The notes under the pieces: model-generated
Told to the model about the DNA's origin: nothing
Seen by the model: the letters and a program-made list of their open reading frames with translations, nothing else
Database searches by the model: none
Shown here: one piece after another, positions 37,963 to 50,709 of the stretch
Position numbering within the stretch: the first letter of the stretch is position 1
How the letters are laid out: the number at the start of each line of letters is the position of its first letter
Position numbers and translations under genes: made by a program
Assembly: GCF_004193775.1 (NCBI RefSeq)
Contig: NC_041016.1
Span: 46,872,767 to 46,936,766 of the forward strand
DNA: 64,000 nt
Source of the DNA: Glycine soja
Taxonomy: Eukaryota; Streptophyta; Magnoliopsida; Fabales; Fabaceae
Reading direction: 5' to 3'

Positions 37963-39200
37963 ATCAAATCAGTTTTGATGCCTCTTGGCCAAAGCAGTTC
38001 ACAACTTTCAGGATTCACCCAGTTATCACCAAATGATGCATTTCTTTTAAAGGCTGAAGCAAAAAGCATTTCCCATATTAATGCCATTTTGGAGGTCATG
38101 CTCTTATTTATATTTACCGTTTACCTGGGCGGATTAAGACTCCAGCTAGGCTAAACTTATTCAATTCTACAATCGCTTTGAACAAAAATTAATTCCATTG
38201 TTATTCATGTAGGAAATTGTTTGTGTTACTGTGGGCACGATTACAAAGATAATGATGGATAATCATTCATGGTGTTACCTAGCTTGTAGTCGATGCCACA
38301 AAAAAACTGACATAGGTGTTGTGCCATTCACATGTGGATTTGGGAAACACAATGATCAACCTGTCTTAAGGTATCAAGTTGAAGTGATGGTTAAAGACAA
38401 AGACGAAGATACAAAATTTTTACTCTGGGACCGTGAATGTGTAGAGTTGATTGGTCAATCAACCAATGAAGTTAACAGCCCAAAAATGGCAGTATGTAAT
38501 TGTATTATGATGTGTTGCATCTTAATTTACAATCAGATTTTGTTTATTTGCTATCCAATTTCATTGTGGATATTAAGTCATTGAATTTTTTGTTGCGCAA
38601 GGGTGGTGACGTTGATTTAAACGCTTCTCCTCAGGCACTTGATAGGCTACTGGGTTGTGTTCTTGCATTTAAAGTCAAGGTTCAGCCAAAGTTCAGCAAT
38701 GTTGTTCTTAAATATTCAAATGAAATAGATTTGATCAATAGTGTGCTGGATATGCTGCCAGATACTGAGGTACTGTTTTGCCACCTGTGTCTTAGTTGTT
38801 GTCATAATAGCAATATACTCGATGTGTTTGGTTACTCTCAATTTATATATCATGCAGTCATGTTCCAAGATCGATAGTCCAATCGTTGAGTCCAGGGATC
38901 CTACACAAGTTGAATCTGTAAGCTAAGATTGTTCTTGTGTCTTTTAGTGTGATGTATTTTGCTATCATCTCATGAAAAGTAAAAATTTGGCTCATTCCAA
39001 CTTTGCATTCAACTTATTAATCAGTAAATTTTTTATGCAGTAATTTGTGTCTGTGACAGCAGATCATGACCCACTTCTAAGGGTTCCATTAACACCCACA
39101 AAGCGTCTATCAGCTGATGAATTGGATGATGAACCAAGAAGTTCTGAAATTTCACCTGTGCAACTTTCCTCTAACAAATTAACAAGACCTTCTAACTGAA
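37963..39200 (+). pseudogene. RPA1-like protein, C-terminal half (P2)
   Basis: Same content as the M1 fragment: AKAVHNFQ-type reading from the wrong frame, then the true RPA frame from the zinc-ribbon OB-fold (38231-38584: MMDNHSWCYLACSRCHKK, FTCGFGKHNDQP, TKFLLWDREC), then 38500-38877 and a tail to ~39200. LLWDREC is intact here, unlike P1, but the CGFG zinc change is shared with P1. The N-terminal OB-folds are absent. Confidence 0.8.
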
Positions 39201-39374
39201 TGAATTTGCCTGCTTTCAAGTTATCTTTGACATTTTAAATTCATGCTTACCCTCGGATGGGTTGCACTGTGCAAAACCCCTTTTGTTTATCATGTTCCAA
39301 TTTACATGTTTTGTCTAAAACATTTTCAATAGCCAACATCATTTTGCCATATGTCATTAAACAATTTCAGGGCA

Positions 39375-42300
39375 TTCTGATCTTGGTGACCAACTCATGC
39401 AATGTAGCCACTGTAATTCAAATGTGTGGTATAATAAAAGAATCTCAACATAAAAATACTTGAAACCCAAGATCCAGCTTATGTTGTGGAGATGGAAAAG
39501 TTGAACTTTCATTGTTACAAAATCCACCTAAATATCTCCACTAACTTTTGTATGATCATGATACATCTGATAGTAAAAATTACCAACAAAACATAAGGAC
39601 ATATAACATGATGTTCTCCTTTACTTCTGTTGGTATTAAGTTCGACAAATCAATTAATCATTCAAGAAGACCTCCTACAATAAGAATTCAAGGTCAACCA
39701 TGTCACAGAATAAGTAGCATGTTACCAATGCTTGGGAAAGAACCTAAATTTGCACAATTGTATATCTTTGACACAGAAAATGAAGTGTAGAATAGGATTA
39801 ATGCAGTAAGGTAGTTACTCTTTCATTCTTATTATTATGAATGCATAACATCCATAAAGAATGTTAGATTTAAACATATTCCAATTTTTTATTCTGCATT
39901 GCTAATCTTGCAATCATATATATATTTGACTACTTTTGTGAGTAATCCACATAATCAAATTCAAGCACACATTGTTTCACAACTTAGTGAGATGCTGGAT
40001 GAATACAACGTGCATGCAAAAAGTTTCAAGATGACAAGAAATAGATTGAAAGATGGTCAAATGCATAATGAGATGTTGAAATTGATTGTTAACCATGAAA
40101 AGGATGGTCATACATATAATGTACCAACTGTTCAAGAAGTTGTTGCACTAATTGTAAGCGATTTGGATGCAAATTCAAAAAGAGATATTATTGTTGAAAC
40201 TCAACAAGGACAATTACAAAGGATCCATGAATTACATTCTAGCTATCTAGTTCTGCAATACCCTTTCATGTTTCCTTCCGGGGAAGATGGATATAGACCT
40301 GATATCCTCCATAGTAGTTCACCAGGTAGCAAGAAAAGGAAGAGAAACCGTCTTACAAGGAGGGAGTGGTTTGCTTACAAGCTACAATGCAAATCAAATG
40401 AATCAAAAACTTTGTTGTATTCTAGGAGACTATTCCAACAATTTGTTGTTGAGGGGTATACTATGGTTGAATCAGAAAGACTTTCTTACATCAGAAACAA
40501 CCAAAAAAACTTCGAGTTGACAAGTTTTGCAGCTTACAACACTCATTGGATGATGGAAGCACGAAAGGCCTAAATAAAGGTAAAAGAGTAATTTTGCCTT
40601 CAACCTTTGTTGACAATTCACGTTATATGGATCAACTTTATTTTGATTGTATGACCGTATGCAGCCATGTGGTCTTCCCAAATTTGTTTATTACTTTAAC
40701 CTACAATCCAAATTGGGCTGAAATCCATAGATTGTTGAATCTTTTGAATCTAAAAGCAACAGATAGACCAAACATAATCTCCCAAGTCTTCAAACTAAAG
40801 TATGAACAAATGCTGATGGACCTGACAAAGAATCAGATGCTAGGGAAAGTTATTGCATGTAAGTTGATTCTAAGTTTGGTGAATTTATATTATGTGCCAG
40901 ATACTTATTTTGCATTGTTAATATTGACCACACAATCATATCTAATAACATTAATTCATATCTGTTAATAGTCTTACTAATGAATTGCAGATATGTATAC
41001 AATAGAATTTAAAAAATGATGGTTGCCTCATATCCATTTGTTGCTTTTTTTACATCCCGATAACAAATATCCATCTTCGGATGAAATTGATCGAATTATA
41101 TCAGCAGAGATACCTTCACAGCAAGATGATCCAGAACTGCATTCATTAGTAAAATACCATATGGTTCATGGCCCATGTGGAATTTCAAGAGCTGAATCTC
41201 CATGCATGAAAGAAGACAAGTGCAATCGTTTCTATCCTAAAATGTTTCAACCATATACGGTTTTAGATGCAGATGGTTATCCTGACTATCGTAGGAGAAA
41301 CAATGGTCACACAATTGAGAAAAATAGTGTTATAATTGATAACAGGTATATTGTACCTTACAATCCAAAATTGCTCAAAAAATACCAAGCCCATATCGAT
41401 GTTGAATAGTATAACCAAAACACTTCTATCAAATATTTATTCAAGTACATTAACAAAGGATATGACAAAATAACTGTTGTTTTGATTCATGATGATAATG
41501 ATCCAATTCGTTATGGTAGCACTCATAATGATGAGATCAAAGAATATCTAGATTGCAGGTATTATTAGAATTTAATCTCTAATTTATCTAACCATTATTG
41601 TTTTAACACCTACATCTTCATGACAGATACATATGTCCCTGTGAATCTATTTGGAGAATATTTGGATTTTCATTACATGACAGAAAACATGTTGTTGAAA
41701 GATTACATTTTCATCTTCCAGGCCAATAGTGTTGTCTATGAAGACAATGATTATATTGATGATGTGTTGTCTAAGCCAAGCATCACTGATTCAAAGTTTA
41801 TTTTATGGATGAACACCAACCAAAACTCTGTTGAAGGAAGAAGTCTTACTTATGCAGAATTTGTTTCTAAGTTTGTATATAATAAAAAGAAAAGATGTTG
41901 GCAGCTTAGGAAGAAAGGTTACACCATTGGCAGGTTACTATGGGTCCCACCAATTACAGGAAAATTATTTTACTTAAGGATGATGCTTACTGTTTGCAAA
42001 GGACCTACCTCATTTGAGGACTTAAGAACAGTTGGTAATGTTCAATATCCTACATATAGAGAAGCATGTTTTGTTATGGGGTTATTGCAAGATGATAAAG
42101 AATTCATTGAGGCAATCAAAGAAGCAAAACACTGGGGCTCAGCACATTATATCAGGAAACTATTTGTGTTGTTACTTTTAACTAGAACAATGAACAAACT
42201 TGAACAAGTTTGGGACCAAACTTGGCATTGGATGGCTGATGGCATTGTCTATAATTATAAAAAATCATCAACAAGTCCAGGTCAGTACTAATTTTCCGTG

Positions 42301-42616
42301 ACAAACGAATATTGATGCAACACACAATTTGACTTTTTTTCCTTTTGTATCTTAGCATTACAGCTTAATGATAATAGTCTTAAAAATCTGGTGTTGCTTG
42401 AAATTGAACAACTATTACAAGCAAATCAAAGATCACTTAAAGGCTATCCTTCAATGTCATATCCAGAAGATGCGAATTGCCCAACCTATCTAGACAATAG
42501 CCTTATATTAACTAAACTCAATTACAACAATCAAGAACTCATATCAGAGTTTAAACATCTATTTCCTCATATGAAAGGTATATTAACTACAGAGCAATTT
42601 AGACCTCTGAAAATTG
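39375..42616 (+). pseudogene. Helitron RepHel, P2 copy, Rep part and helicase start
   Basis: Blocks: N-terminal zinc-like CSHCNSNVWYNE (~39400), 39548-39820, 39899-40573, Helitron-like N domain at 40546-40968, HUH block LPHIHLLLFLHPDN at ~41026, Tyr segment at ~41430, then 41620-42291 and 42391-42616. A TGA replaces Arg just before the HUH block, as in M1. A private TAG replaces Trp in NVEWCNQ (~41407), which M1 does not have. The reading continues at 51810 beyond the retrotransposon. Confidence 0.9.
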
Positions 42617-42621
42617 TTATT

Positions 42622-43713
42622 TGTTAGACAAGTGGCCTCAGATATCTTAAGAAGGGGGGGTTGAATTAAGATATTCCAAACTATTTCCCCAATTAAAAAT
42701 CTATTTCACTTTTTATTCAAGTTATAAATTCCCTTAATAATGAACTTCTTAAATATTGATTCAAATATAACAATTTGAATATGAATATAAAGCAATAATA
42801 ACCAAAGGAGATTAAGGGAAGAGAAAGTGCAAACTCAGATTTATACTGGTTCGGCCACACCCTTATGCCTACGTCCAGTCCCCAAGCAACCCGCTTGAGA
42901 GTTCTACTATCTTGTAAATTCTTTTTACAAGTTCTAAACACACAAGGACAATCCTTCCTTTGTGTTTAGAATTCCTTTACAACAAGAGACCCACGGTCTC
43001 TTAATCCCTTAGAGAATGAGGAGAAGAAGAAGAATGAATCTCTCTAGAAAGAGATAGATTTTACAGATTGAGCACTCAAATAATTCCTTAATGAATTGCA
43101 ATTGAATTGGCCAAGGAATTCTTAAGAGGATAAAATGATTTTTGCTCTTTGAGAGGATAAACACTTGTTGTTCTGAAAAACTCTGAGCAAATTCGTGTTA
43201 TAAGTCACATATATATAGACCATTGGTGGTCATGAATAAAGCCTTTGAAAAGTTGTGACTCTTAGAAATATTTTCTGAAAATCCTGTCTGGTAATCGATT
43301 ACAGAAATTATGTAATCGATTACAACTTTTAAAATTTGAATTAAAATGTTTATTAACTACTGGTAATCGATTACCAAAATTGTGTAATCGATTACACAGT
43401 CTAAAATTTTGAATTCAAATTTTAGTAGCTGTTATAAAACATATTTGGCCACTGGTAATCGATTACATCCTCTGGTAATCAATTACTAGAGAGTAAATCC
43501 TTTGAAAAACACTTTTTTTAATTTAAATTACTTGGCCAAACCTTTTGCTAAATCAATTAGGAATTCCCTTCCTAATATACTAGTGATCATCTTGATGTTG
43601 TGACTTGTAATCTTGAAGTATTGTCTTGAATTTAATCTTAAAAAACCCATTTGCATCAATTGCATCATATCATCATGATCATCATCAAAACACCAAAGGC
43701 AATTGCATCTACA
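42622..43713 (-). repeat. 3' LTR of the copia element
   Basis: 1092 bp, nearly identical to 50710-51804. On the minus strand there is a TATA box at about 43210-43217. Six ATCGAT-centred palindromes occur at 43288-43490. Confidence 0.93.
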
Positions 43714-44154
43714 ATCTTCCCCTTTTTGATGATGACAATACAATACCTGAAATCAAGATTCAAGCAAGCAACAAACAATTGTATATAGATAAAATGTGCG
43801 TTTACTCCCCCTATATTTCAGAATTTATGGTCACTTGATTTCTAAGTTTGTTAAGCTTTTTCTACAACCTTTTCTCCCCATTTGGCAACATAAAAAAGCC
43901 AAAGAACTCGGGAATCGACACAGATATAACAATGGAGTATAAGGCATAACCATCCAAACTCACAAACAAGAAATAACCAAACCAGAATCCAAATAACTCA
44001 AAACGTCAACAACCACATAATGTCAAAGCAGAAAAGCTGAAATCCAAATACCACAAGATAAATAAATAAAGTACTTAACATAATAATTTAAACTCTAAGA
44101 AACTAAATAGCAAAATACACGGCTTATAAAAGACATATAATCAGAAACTAAAGT

Positions 44155-45291
44155 CTAAGAAGGCGGAGGTGGTGGTGGAAGATCGAAACTCTGACGAATG
44201 TATCCGACATCCTCTTCAAGCTGTGTGAGGCGAATGTCCATACCAGCAAAGCGTGTATCTAACGAGTCGAAGCGGTCACCAACATAAGAACGAAGACCCC
44301 ATAATTCGGAGAGGACTTCATTCATGAGTGCGGAATCTTCGCGCGGAGGAGGAGGTGAAGGAGTACGTTCATCTTGAGGAGGGAGTGCATCCTTCTTCAG
44401 CCATTGACCATTCCGATCTTTACGGTACCCAAAGGAAGTCACTGCACCAGCACCAATTGCAAAGGAACGCTTGACTTGAAAAAAGGGTTCATCATCAAGC
44501 GGTATTTGAAAATGACGCAAAAACAGAGTAATCAAATGTGGATAAGGAAGAGGTGCATTGGCCCGTAATGCCTTATGCATTCGGTACCGAACCAAATGGG
44601 CCTAGTCGATCTGACGACCGGTAAGAAAAGCCCACATAAGAATCAAATCCTCCTCAGAGGCCTGTGCTAAATTGGAAGACCGAGGAAGCAAAATTCTAAC
44701 AATTATATAGTGCATGATGCGATTATCAAATATTAATGACCCGGCCAGCAATCTACCGGTCATTTCAGCCTGATCATTGCAGACCATACGGCGAGCATCA
44801 TGACTCGAATAATCAAATTTCCAGTCATCAACAATGGTGCCCTCAAAAGGTGCACCTTGACTGGGTAAATTAGTTAATGAAAAGAACAATGACTGATTAA
44901 TGACCATAGGAATACCATGCACCTCAGAGATAATAATGACATCCTGAATTTTTAAATTGCAGTAGAAGACCTTTACAAGTTCAGGATAATATGGCAATTT
45001 TAATGACATGAAATCAACAAGGCCAGAATTTTGAAACACTTGATAGCAATCAAATGTTTCATCATTAAAGAATTATACGTCTAGGTACTTAGGGTCTAAG
45101 ATGATTCTAGAGGAAAACTGAGAAAGGTACCGTAGACGCTGATCATCGGATGAAAACAATGTTGATGATCTTGGAGATGACAAAGAAGGATGAATAGGTG
45201 TTGTGGGTGCTCCGGATGGGCCGTGGCGGCGATGGGGAGCAACATCAGCGGTGGAGGATGATCCCTTTCTCTTCTTCGATGGCTCTGCCAT
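44155..45291 (-). pseudogene. Third ORF of the copia element (env-position, putative plant transposon protein domain)
   Basis: Starts at ATG 45291 with a basic Ser/Pro-rich head (MAEPSKKRKGSS). It then has a globular domain (NSGLVDFMSLKLPYYPELVKVFYCNLK) resembling the putative plant transposon protein domain, and ends with a heptad-like segment and a run of prolines (44155-44250). It would be ~380 codons without the stops at about 45070 and 44600 (the latter in place of a Trp). Siruses of the SIRE1 group carry an envelope-like ORF in this position; whether this one has any membrane function is unknown, and I see no clear signal peptide. It is recorded only as a degenerate copy. Confidence 0.7.
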
Positions 45292-45484
45292 TTGATGAAG
45301 TTTTTGTGGATTTTTATCGGTGGAAGTGAAAGAGGAGTGAAAAAGAGGAAGATTGGGCTTTACGGGACGTGATTTGGTGAAGAATTGAGTGAGATTCGAA
45401 GATTTGAAGTTTTAGGTATAGAGGAAACGTGGAGGAGGCTTTGGCTGCGCAGCAGCTCTGATTTCGTGAGTATTTATAGAAGAG

Positions 45485-45640
45485 GACGAATTGTAATCGA
45501 TTACAGGGATTGGTAATCGATTACAGGACCAATAAGCCTACTGGTAATCGATTACAGGATGTTGTAATCGATTACAGGCTGCCTGTTCATGTGTAATCGA
45601 TTACACTGGATGGTAATCGATTACCAGAGCCTATCCTAGG
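45485..45640. repeat. Cluster of ATCGAT-centred palindromes between pol and ORF3
   Basis: Six copies of the palindrome TGTAATCGATTACA or close variants, at about 45491, 45513, 45543, 45564, 45592 and 45612. Another set occurs in each LTR. Each can form a perfect or near-perfect 14-bp hairpin. Confidence 0.92.
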
Positions 45641-45843
45641 CTAATTCCTTAAGAACATATCTATGTTTATGCTAAAACACATCCAATATGATTAATTATC
45701 ACTACTAATGCACTTAATTCAATCATTCAATCATTTCATACACAAGAAATCATAAATTCTATTATAATTACAAGAATTCAAACAAGATCAATCAAAATAA
45801 TCTATAAACAATCAATCATAAGAGTAAGTTAATCAATCAATCC

Positions 45844-48800
45844 TTATTTTTCTAAGTCTCTAACATCTAAGAGGCCTAATTCTCTTCTAATAGAGAAGAA
45901 TACTTCCTTGGGGAGAGGTTTTGTGAAAATATTAGCAAGTTGATTCTTAGTATCAACAAACTCTAATACACAATCTCCCTTTAGGACATGATCTCTAAGA
46001 AAGTGGTGTCTAATCTCTATATGTTTAGTTCTAGAGTGTTGAACTGGGTTTTTGAATAGATTTATGGCACTAGTATTATCACACTTAATAGGTATACGAT
46101 CAAGAATGATGCCATAGTCAGATAATTGTTGCTTCATCCATAAAATTTGTGCACAACAACTACCGGCAGAGATATACTCCGCTTCAGCAGTAGATAAAGC
46201 AACACTGTTTTGTTTCTTACTATGCCATGAGACAAGAGCCGATCCAATGAATTGACAAGTTCCACTTGTGCTTTTTCTATCAGTTTTAGATCTGGCAAAA
46301 TCAGAATCAGAATATCCTATTAAGTTACATGTTGAACTCTTAGGATACCATAATCCTAAATTGATTGTTCCTAATAGATATCTCATGATTCTCTTTACTT
46401 CACTTAAATGTGATTGTTTGGGGTTGGATTGAAACCTAGCACACATGCATACACTAAACATAATATCAGGTCTACTAGCAGATAAATAAAGAAGAGATCT
46501 AATCATACCTCGATATTGTTTTATGTCTATAGACTGACCAGATTCATCTTTATCTAAGTAACAACTAGTGGTCATCGGTGTAGACATGTGTTTTGCACTA
46601 TCCATCCCAAATCTTTTGATCAATTCCTTGCAGTACTTGGATTGATTGATGAATATACCTTCTTGAGTTTGCTTGATTTGTAATCCCAGAAAGTACTTTA
46701 GTTCTCCCATCATTGACATTTCAAATTCACTTTGCATATCAAGGGAAAACTCCTTGCACAATGAATCATTAGTGGATCCAAAAATTATATCATCAACATA
46801 TATTTGAACCAACAAAATATCATTATGCTTTCTCTTTATGAATAATGTGGTATCCACTTTACCTCTAGAGAATTCTTTTTCTAGAAGAAAATTGCTTAAG
46901 CGTTCATACCACGCCCTAGGGGCTTGTTTCAAACCATAAAGAGCCTTTTGTAATTTATAAACATGGTTTGGTTTATCAGGAATTTCAAAACCAGGGGGTT
47001 GTTCAACATATACCTCTTCTTGAATTAAACCATTTAGAAAGGCACTCTTAACATCCATTTGATAAAGTTTAAAATCCATTATGGATGCATATGCCAAAAG
47101 CATTCTAATGGCTTCTAATCTTGCAACAGGAGCATATGTTTCTTCATAGTCTATTCCTTCTTCCTGATTATATCCTTTTGCTACTAACCTGGCTTTATTA
47201 TACCATGTTCATCTAATTTATTTCTAAAAACCCATTTTGTTCCTATGACAGGATAATTTTCAGGTTTTTCTACTAATTTCCACACATTGTTTCTTTCAAA
47301 TTGGTTCAGTTCTTCTTGCATGGCAATGATCCAGTTATCATCTACTATGGCTTCTTTTATATTTTTAGGTTCAGTCATAGATACAAAAGCCATATTATTG
47401 CATAAATCTTTAAGAGAATGTCTAGTTGTTACCCCTTTTGAGATATCACCAATAATGTTGTCGAGGGGATGATCTCTTGAAGCTTTCCATTCTCTTGGAA
47501 GTTCATCATTGGATTTGACTTCTTCTGGAGGATCTTCATTGTTTCCTTTATCATTTCCTTTGGAATCTTGTTCCTGAATATTCATATGTTCTAAAGAATC
47601 TGCAATATCATCTAGCATATTCTTTCTTGACAAGATAGCATTAGATTCATCAAAGGTAACATGAATGGATTCCTCGATATTCATAATTCTTTTATTATAT
47701 ATCCTATATGCTTTGCTTTGTAATGAATATCCAAGAAAAATACCTTCATCAGATTTTGCATCAAATTTTCCTAGATTATCTTTTCCATTATTGAGCACAA
47801 AGCATTTGCAACCAAAAACATGTAGATGAGAAATATTAGGTTTTCTACCATTAAATAACTCATATGGGGTTTTCTTTAAAATAGGTCTTATTAAGGCCCT
47901 ATTCATGATGTAACATGCAGTATTGGCCGCTTCAACCCAAAAATACTTTGAAAGAGAAGTATCATTTAATAAAGTTCTAGCAATTTCTTCCAATGACCTA
48001 TTTTTCCTCTCAACAACTCCATTTTGTTGAGGGGTTCTAGGTGCAGAAAAATTGTGTTCAATACCATGTTCATCACAGAATAATTCAAAATCTTTGTTTT
48101 AAAATTCACCCCCATGATCACTTCTAATAGATGCAATCTTAAGATTTTTCTTGTTTTGTATGACTTTAGCTAGTTTTCTAAATGCTTGGAATGAATCACT
48201 TTTATGTGTAATAAATAATGTCTAAGTATATCTAGAGAAATCATCAACTATAACTAGAGCATAGTAATTTCCTCCAAAACTCATGGTTCTAGATGGACCA
48301 AATAAATCCATATGCAATAATTGTAAGGGTTGAGTGGTTGAAACAACATTTTTAGGTTTGAATGAGACTCTTGTTTGTTTGCCTTTTTGACATGCATCAC
48401 ATAGTTTATCTTTTTCAAATTTCAATTTAAGCAAACCAACTACTAAATCATTTGAAATTAATTTATTTAAGTGATCCATGTTTATGTGAGCAATTCTTTT
48501 ATGCCATAACCATGGATCATCATGTTTGCTAAGAAAACAATGATTGTTTTCTAGTTTTATGCTTAAGTCTATCATGTAAACATTATTGACTCTATGTCCT
48601 ACATGCTTTATATTAATGTCATGCTTATGTTCTATAAGACATTTCTGAGAATCAAATGATACTAGATAGCCTTTGTCGCATAATTGACTAACACTAAGCA
48701 GGCTGTGCTTAAGGCCTTCAACAAGTAGAACATTTTCAATGGAGTTTGAAGAATTTGTACCTATTTTACCCACTCCAAGGATTCTACCTTTGTTGTTGTC

Positions 48801-50657
48801 ACCATATGTTACATGTCCGCTTTTCTTTGGAGAGATGTGTGTAAAATTTGATGCATCTCCAGTAATATGTTTTGAGCATCCGCTATCTATGTACCACTTC
48901 TTTCTCAAAGATACCTACATAATCAAGTTTTTGACTTAGGTACCCAAACTTTATTGGATCCTTGCATGTTAGTATAAACTGAGGATCCTTTTGGAACCCA
49001 TATCATTTAAATGTTACTGTAATTTTTCTTGAAGTAGCAAGTTGATATGCCATGTCCTCTTCTTCCACAATAAAAACAAGTGATAGAATTAGAATTACAT
49101 TTTTGTGTGGAAGTGGAAAAGTTTTTATGAAACCTTTGTTGTTTTTCAGATTTATACCCTAGTCCATTTTTATTAGACACATATTTTTGTTTACTTAATA
49201 TAACATCAAAATTATTTTTACTATATGAAAATTTTGCAAGTGAATTTTTCAACTCTTTAATTTCATTTACATATTTATCACAACAACTACAAGAATCTGA
49301 TATTTTCTTGTCAAAAATAGTGGAGATATTAACTTTTTTCTTTTGTTTTAGAAATTGAGACTTCATTTCTAAGAAGATCTAATTCTTTGTTTAATTTCAA
49401 ATTTTCATTTTCTAAATTTGAAATTGTTTTCTTTGAAGATGAAACTAATTTTGCAAGTTTAATTGACTCTTTATGCAGATCAGCAAATGCATCTTGCAAT
49501 TCATCAAAAGAAATAGATAAGTTATTTGAAGATGTTACCTCTTCATCGCTTTTGTAACTTTTAGCCATAAGGCAAAGATTTATCTCTTCATTTTCTGAAT
49601 CTTCAGAAGATTTCATATCATTTTCATCCCATGTGATGTATGCTTTCTTCAGTTTATTTTCACTATGATTTTTCTTTTCAGATTTTTCCATCTTTTTCTT
49701 GAAGATGGGACAATCAACCCTCAGATGTCCAAGTTGATTGCATTCAAAGCATTTTAGAGTAGAGGATGAAGTTTTTGTCCTTCTCTTTGATTTAAAATTA
49801 GGTCGCCTCCGATTTCCTCTTACTTTAAGAAACTTGTTGAATCTTCTTACAAAAAGACTTAGATCATCATCATCATCTGGATCATTATCCTGATCACTTT
49901 CTTCTTGAATTGAGGATGATGCTTTAAGAGCAATTCCTTTCTTTTTCTTGTCATTTTCTTCATGTTGGTGTAATCTCAATAGTTCCATCTCGTGTTCCTG
50001 CGACTTTCCAAATAAAGTGGCAAGGGACATATTAGACAAATCTATTGACTCAGTAATGGCCGTTACTTTAGGTTGTCATTCTCTACTTAAACATCTTAAC
50101 ACCTTGTTTATGAGATCCTCATTTTGAAATTCTTTGCCTAAGGCTGCTAGATGATTTACTATATGTGTAAATCTCTTTTGCATGCTTTGAATATTTTCAT
50201 TTGCATTCATTCTAAATAATTCATACTCATGAGTTAGTGCATTTATCCTAGATCTTTTAACATCTGTAGTTCCTTCATGTGTTAATCGAAGAGTGTCCCA
50301 CATTTCCTTAGCACTCTTACAATTTGAAACCCTGAAATATTCATCCATTCCCAGGGCAGATGTTATTATGTTTTTGGCTTTTAAGTTGTATTGTACTCGT
50401 TTTCTATCCTCTTCAGACCATCTATCTCTAGGTTTTTCTATAGTTATGCTTTCACTTGATGAACTACCATCTATTGTAACTCTTTCTACTGTAGTGGGTA
50501 TATAAGGCCCTATTTCTATGGCTTCCCAAATATTTAGATCTATTGCCTCAATAAAAATTTGCATTCGGGTTTTCCAGTAGTGGTAACCCTCTCCATTAAA
50601 GATTGGAGGTCTATTGATAGAATTCCCTTCTGGAAATAAGGAATTTGTTGAGGCCAT
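45844..50657 (-). pseudogene. Copia Gag-Pol polyprotein (degenerate)
   Basis: Gag starts at 50657 (MASTNSLFPEGN) with a UBN2-type domain, ending at a TGA at ~50077. Zinc knuckles are at ~49752-49711 (CFECNQLGHLRVDC) and ~49088-49050 (CFYCGRRGHGISTC). Protease has [10 protein letters not shown] at ~48897. Integrase has the HHCC zinc residues in 48500-48370 and a core interrupted by TAG at ~48221 and TAA near 48100. Reverse transcriptase has YVDD at ~46805 after a frameshift near 47195. RNase H has the STAEAEY block at ~46190, and the stop is at 45844. There is no intact polyprotein. Confidence 0.93.
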
Positions 50658-50695
50658 CTTTTTCTTGAAGCTTCTAAACTTTATACAAGAATGAA

Positions 50696-50707
50696 GCTCT
50701 GATACCA
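50696..50707 (-). other. Primer-binding site of the copia element
   Basis: TGGTATCAGAGC on the minus strand, two bases after the end of the 5' LTR. This is the common plant PBS complementary to the 3' end of initiator Met tRNA. Confidence 0.93.
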
Positions 50708-50709
50708 CT

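Noticed and set aside
43285..45640. Regularly recurring palindromic motif as a CRISPR-like array
   Set aside because: Spacing is irregular, the motif is part of LTR and leader DNA in a plant retrotransposon, and no cas genes exist.
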